Notes under the pieces: model-generated
Databases searched by the model: none
What the model saw: only the letters and a program-made list of their open reading frames with translations
What the model was told of the DNA's origin: nothing
Part shown: positions 55,001 to 61,000 of the stretch, in pieces
How the letters are laid out: the number at the start of each line of letters is the position of its first letter
Numbering within the stretch: position 1 is the first letter of the stretch
NCBI GenBank assembly: GCA_032622095.1
Contig: CP136067.1
Coordinates: 93,236,707 to 93,300,706 of the forward strand
DNA: 64,000 nt
Source: Siphonodentalium dalli
Lineage: Eukaryota > Mollusca > Scaphopoda > Gadilida > Siphonodentaliidae
Direction of reading: 5' to 3'
Made by a program: the position numbers and the translations under genes

Positions 55001-58000
55001 TTTAAATATTGATACATTTTTGCCAGAAGATATTTCGACGGGGAGACCAGAGTGTCCATATCTTAAAAAAAGATTGATTTGATTATGTTTTTTGATATCT
55101 GTTTGTATACTAAGATTTATTTATAATTAATATTCATTAAAGGAACTAAAGTGTGAAGGGTTCCACATTTCGTTTTCTACGAGACTCTGTAATATCGAGT
55201 TTTATGAGATCGAATAGTGTTACCTACAAATCTACAATAAAGAAGAAAAAGTTCCGACACTAACAAATATTCCATGTGTTTTAGCCTTGTGGTTTTTACA
55301 TGCACGAGGTTATTCACTAGCGAATAATTCATCTCATCTAGGACTATTATTTTACTAACCTATCATAACTATATTACATATCAATACATGTATTCAATCG
55401 TGCGTACTAATCCTTCAAATAGTTACTAGTTAGCCTGACTATATCATCTACCTAGAAATAGTTTGCTTACTATACCATCTGCCTAGAAATAGTTTACTTA
55501 CTATACCATCTGCCTAGAAATAGTTTGCTTACTATACCATCTGCCTAGAAATAGTTATTAATATGTCTTACTATACCTCTCCTTCTATCAAGTATACGGA
55601 AAGATTCTACTTATACACTACTCACATATATAAGGATTAACTGTCATGTGGACTGTTTTTATGGAGATGTAACCGTGAGGTAAGTGGACATAACTTGTGT
55701 AAAACCCGAATACAAGTTATGACCACTGTATGTGGGTTTTACACAAGTTATGTCCACTTACCTCACGATTACATCTCCATAAAAATAGTCCACATGACAG
55801 TTAATCCTTATATTTATATACATTTAGCGAAAAAGCCACTTTTGTAAATGTGTTTAAATCGAAAAGTGTATCGTGACAAAAACAGCCCAAAATACCCAAT
55901 AGCACCCTTGGCAAAAGTTAATAGGAACAGTTTATCTTCATATTGAAACCCGATGATGTATTAAGTCAATCCTGCGCGAGTCCAAATGCGCCCAAAACAT
56001 TACGCGTTCGTCTTTCCAAACCCAATGGCGTATCGACGGTGTTATGAGCTTGGTGTTATGAGGCGTTGCGCATTCACCGAGAAATAACTGCAACTAGCCA
56101 CGTGGGCGCCGACCAATCAGAATGCTGGATTTAGTGATGACAACACTTAGTATGTAAATAGTTGCGTGTAAATACGGGCATGATTGAGACACTTTTATTG
56201 GGAATGTAAGCTCCACGCTGCAATCTGATTTAAATTATTAATAATCTAGTTTGGCTATATCATTTAAGGGACTGCCAAGACATCATATTGACCTTATGAG
56301 CCAGTGTATTCTATTCTATATGCGAGGCTCGCTATGGGAGACTCGCATATATATAAGAGAATGCACTGACACAGGGTCTTTAATGGTGTACCAACGCAGA
56401 CCCAGTCATGGAAGGGTTAACATTGAATCAGTTGATACATTTATCAAGATGCATGGTTCCTCTTGTAAGTCAGTGCATTCTCTAATATATGCGAAGCTCC
56501 CTATGGGAGACTCGCATATAGTTGCACATGATCTTAAATGCTGCACCAGCGCTGCTTCCACCATGGAAGGGTTACTATGCCACTAAACCTGAAAACGTCG
56601 TCATGGTCTAGCGACTGATGAAACTCAATAAGCACATCTCAGACCCCGCATGTACAATTAAATTTATTTCAATTTCAGAATATAAAATGCAGGCAGTTCG
56701 ATAACCCAGTGGTTATCGTGTCCCACTTGTAATGTTGCCAACACACCAGCGTGACTTTGCCGCCTGCCGGTATATTATTGAGTCTCCCGCAACAGTGGAT
56801 TGGTCAGATTAAGCTATGTGCGACTGTAGAATCATGATATAGGTATGGTCTGTTGGCTGACATAGAGATACATCCCAAACAAACAAAATTCAGTCCATAA
56901 ATATACAACGATATTATTTTAATTGTAGAATATAAAATGGCTTACTCACCCTCGTGTGAACAGAAAACAACGTTAGCGCCATTGTCAACTGAAAGTAAAT
57001 ACAAAATATTACTTAAGTTAGCGCCATTGTCGATTGAAAATACAAAAAAATAGTACACACGTTTAGTGCCATTGTCCACTGAAAAAAGTAAAACAAATAT
57101 CACATACGTTAGGCCCGTTACAAACGACGGATTTTTGTCGACTCGAATCTAATTGTATTAAATCCGTCGGTGATGCGTCTGCGGTCGATTTTGTTACAGA
57201 CGGACGCATCTTTGTCGCGTCGAATCTAATACATCGGTCGATTTATTTAAAGGTGAATTCCCGGTTACCGTCACAAAATTGTCACGTGTAGATATAGAGG
57301 TCTATATATACCGGTGTGCTACGACACCCCCCCCCCTGCGCATCTCCCCCCCCCCCCCCGGCGGGGGAAGATAAACTGGTGTTACCTAGATTATCTCCCC
57401 CCCCCCCCGCCCTGATCATCTCCCCCCCCCCGCCTGAATATTACATACATTAACATCTATTGGCGTGATAGTCTCATTTTATCATTCACTATGACTATGT
57501 GACTTAGAAAAACTATCATTGGTGGCAAGGAAGCATGTCTTTTCTTCGGCAGAGACATTATTGTTCGGATTTGTTTTTATTGAAAATCACCCAGTTTATC
57601 TCCCCCCCCCCCCCCGCCTGAATTTTCCATACCTTAACATCTATTGGCGAGTTAGTCTCATTTTATCGTTCACTATCACTATGTGACTAAGAAAAACTAT
57701 CATAGGTGACAAGGAAGCATGATTTTTCTGTAAAAGAGACAATAATTATAGTTCGGAGAATTTTCATTGGTTGGAATTTACCTAGTTTATCTCCCCCCCC
57801 CCCCCCCCCCCCCCCCCCCCCGCCTGGATTTTCCATACCTTAACATCTATTGGCGAGATAGTCTCATTTTATCATTCACTATGACTATGTGACTTAGAAA
57901 AACTATCATTGGTGGCAAGGAAGCATGTCTTTTCTTCGGCAGAGACATTATTGTTCAGATTATTTTTTATTGAAAATCACCCAGTTTATCTCCCCCCCCC

Positions 58001-61000
58001 CCCCCGCCTGAATTTTCCATACCTTAACATCTATTGGCGAGTTAGTCTCATTTTATCGTTCACTATCACTATGTGACTAAGAAAAACTATCATAGGTGAC
58101 ATGGAAGCATGATTTTTCTGTAAAAGAGACAATAATTATAGTTCGGAGAATTTTCATTGGAATTTACCTAGTTTATCCCCCACCCGCCTGGATTTTCCAT
58201 ACCTTAACATCTATTCATATAGTTCGGTGAATTTTCATTGTTATCGAAATTTACCTAATTTATCTTCAACACCCATCACTATTAAACTACATGTATGTAG
58301 AAAAGCTATCATTGGTGACTAGAAATCATGTTTTTTTCTTTTCAGCACAGACATTACATTTCAGAATGTGTTCGTTTTGAAATTACCCATTTAATTTTTT
58401 TCTAAGTCACATAGTCATAGTGAATGATAAAATGAGACTATCTCGCCAATAGATGTTAAGGTATGGAAAATTCAGGCGGGGGGGGGGAGATAAACTGGGT
58501 GATTTTCAATAAAAAAAAATCTGAACAATAATAATGTCTCTGCCGAAGAAAAGACATGCTTCCTTGCCACCAATGATAGTTTTTCTAAGTCACATAGTCA
58601 TAGTGAATGATAAAATGAGACTATCTCGCCAATAGATGTTAATGTATGAACAATCCAGGCGGGGGGGATAAACTAGGTAAATTTCAATGAAAATTCTCAG
58701 AACTATAATTATTGTCTCTTTTACAGAAAAATCATGCTTCCTTGTCACCTATGATAGTTTTTCTTAGTCACATAGTGATAGTGAATGATAAAATGAGACT
58801 AACTCGCCAATAGATGTTAAGGTATGGAAAATTCAGGCGGGGGGGAGATAAACTGGGTGATTTTCAATAAAAAGAATCTGAACAATAATGTCTCTGCCGA
58901 AGAAAAGACATGCTTTCTTGCCACCAATGATAGTTTTTCTAAGTCACATAGTCATAGTGAATGATAAAATGAGACTATCTCGCCAATAGATGTTAAGGTA
59001 TGAAAAAATCCAGGCGGGGGAGGGGGGGATAAACTAGGTAAATTTCAATGAAAATTCTCTGAACTATAATTATTGTCTCTTTTACAGAAAAATCATGCTT
59101 CCTTGTCACCTGTGATAGTTTTTCTTAGTCACATAGTGATAGTGAACGATAAAATGAGACTAACTCGCCATTAGATGTTGAGGTAAACAAATTAATTCAG
59201 GCGGGGGGGGGGAGATAAACTGGGTGATTTTCAATAAAAAAAATCTGAACAATAATGTCTCTGCCGAAGAAAAGACATGCTTCCTTGCCACCAATGATAG
59301 TTTTTCTCAGCAATATAGTGATACTGAAAAATAATATGCCAATAATTTGTCAATAAATTCGAAGATAAAAAAAATTCAGGTGGGGGGAAGTTGATCAGGG
59401 CGGGGGGAAGTTAACCTAGGTCAACTTCCCCCCGGGGGGGCGAGTTGATCAGGGGGGGGGATAAACCTTTACACCGGTATGTTATACATATATATACTAA
59501 AATACAGTATAAATTATGTATATATATATGCGCGACTGCAGCGCGAATATATGTGCTCATGTATATGAGAATGTACATTGTATATATAGTACATACAGAT
59601 ATATAATATACTATAATAGGCGCTACAAATAAATGTCATATCGTGCAACCAATTGTCATCTATGTGATTCCTTGCATGTAAATACCGGTATACAAGAATT
59701 ATTATAAATCAGAGACTACCACCCTACCCCTTATAATAAGGAATACCGGAATATATTAATTATTATAAATCATAGGCTACCACCCTATATCCTTTATAAT
59801 AAGGAATACCGGTATATATGCATTATTATAAATCATAGGCTACTATCCCTACCCATCATAATAAGCAATACCGGTATATATAAATTATTATAAATCATAG
59901 GCTACCACTCTGCCCCTTATAATAAGTAATACCGGAATATATGAATTATTATAAATAAGAGGTTACCACCCATATACCCATCATAACAAGTAATGCCGGT
60001 ATATGTGAATTATTATAAATCAGTGGTACCACCCTTACCCCTTATACTAAGTAATACCGCCATATATTAATTAGTATACATCAGAGACTACCACCACTAT
60101 CCCTTACAATAAGGAATATCGGTCTATATGAATTATTATAAATCAGTTGCTACAACCCATATCCCTTATACCGGTATATATGAATTATTATATAATCATT
60201 GATACTATATTCATTATAAGATGTGAGTCAGTGACATGCCATGTTCGTTGAGAAATCAAACTACCATAATAATTACAATTTTCACAATATTATACCTAAG
60301 CAATTCTTATAGATATATCTTTCTTTATAACAAAGAGAGCGTGCGACAAATGACATCATGTGGGTATTTCCGCAGATAATGGGAACTCCCTCATTATTAT
60401 ACCATTATCATATCATTATCATATCATTTGCATTCGTTTTTCGGCAACTTTCGGCTCTTCTCGTCACATGAATTAGATTCGAGTCGACAAAAGTCCGTCG
60501 TTTGAAACCAAGACGGATTTCAGACGCATCACCGACGAAGATTCGTCTGAATTGGACGGAGATTCGTCTGTGGTGCGTCTGACACGGATCTAATTGTTTC
60601 AAACGTCGCATTTTTGACGCATTTAATACAATTGTGGGTCTGGTATTAGATTCGAGTCGACAAAAATCCGTCGTTTGGAACGGGCCTTAGAACCATTGTG
60701 AACTTAAATATAAGAAGAACAAATATTACATACGTTAGCGACATTGTCGACTGAAAATAATAACAATACAGTACATACGTTATCGCCACTGTCAACTGGA
60801 AATAAGAAAATGTTACATACGTTAGCGCCATTGTCAACTGAACATTTGAAACGTAATGTTCCTTCGGCAAAACGACAGAATGAAAACGGGATGCATGTCT
60901 AATTTGACTAGAGGGCGGAAATCGCACATCACGTCATTCGCAATTTATTATGTTTGCCTGTAACAGTGACTACTGGGACATCAAATACAAGTATTCCTTT

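Larger units (their letters stand above)
43317..55622. mobile_element. Polinton/Maverick, complete ends, no polymerase gene
   Basis: A 12,306 bp element bounded by 497 bp terminal inverted repeats starting AGTAGTGTATAAG and flanked by a perfect 6 bp target duplication CACATA (43311-43316 and 55623-55628). AG/CT termini and 6 bp duplications are diagnostic of Polintons. Minus-strand genes between 50124 and 43901 include ATPase, rve integrase with chromodomain, penton-like and major capsid proteins and an adenain-like protease. No family B DNA polymerase ORF or conserved polymerase motif is visible in either orientation. The right 4.7 kb is noncoding-looking A+T-rich repeats. It sits in intron 2 of the HSD17B14-like gene, with its genes in the same orientation as the host gene. 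Confidence 0.95.
57112..60686. mobile_element. Harbinger-like nonautonomous element (TTA target duplication)
   Basis: 3,575 bp flanked by TTA (57109-57111 and 60687-60689). Inverted ends start GGCCCGTT and run through CGACGGATTTTTGTCGACTC, with further inverted similarity about 130-200 bp inward. A 3 bp TWA duplication and GGCC ends fit PIF/Harbinger; no transposase ORF is visible. It interrupts copy 4 of the exon 2 acceptor array. Confidence 0.7.
56966..60850 (-). repeat. Seven-copy tandem array of the exon 2 splice acceptor, split by a transposon
   Basis: A unit of 42-48 bp containing a pyrimidine-rich CAG acceptor, the first ~17 nt of exon 2 (TTGACAATGGCGCTAAC) and then usually GTATGTAA occurs seven times. 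Copies are centred at about 56981 (the real exon), 57026, 57071, 60695, 60743, 60788 and 60830. Copies 3 and 4 are separated by the 3.6 kb TTA-flanked element; removing it restores the regular spacing (46 bp). Several extra copies end in a consensus donor (GTATGT) and could act as 17-nt decoy exons. Confidence 0.85.

Noticed and set aside
56690-56830. Possible second tRNA-like SINE (CGATAACCCAGTGGTTATCG)
   Set aside because: The A-box-like word is a simple palindrome and no B box follows at the right distance.
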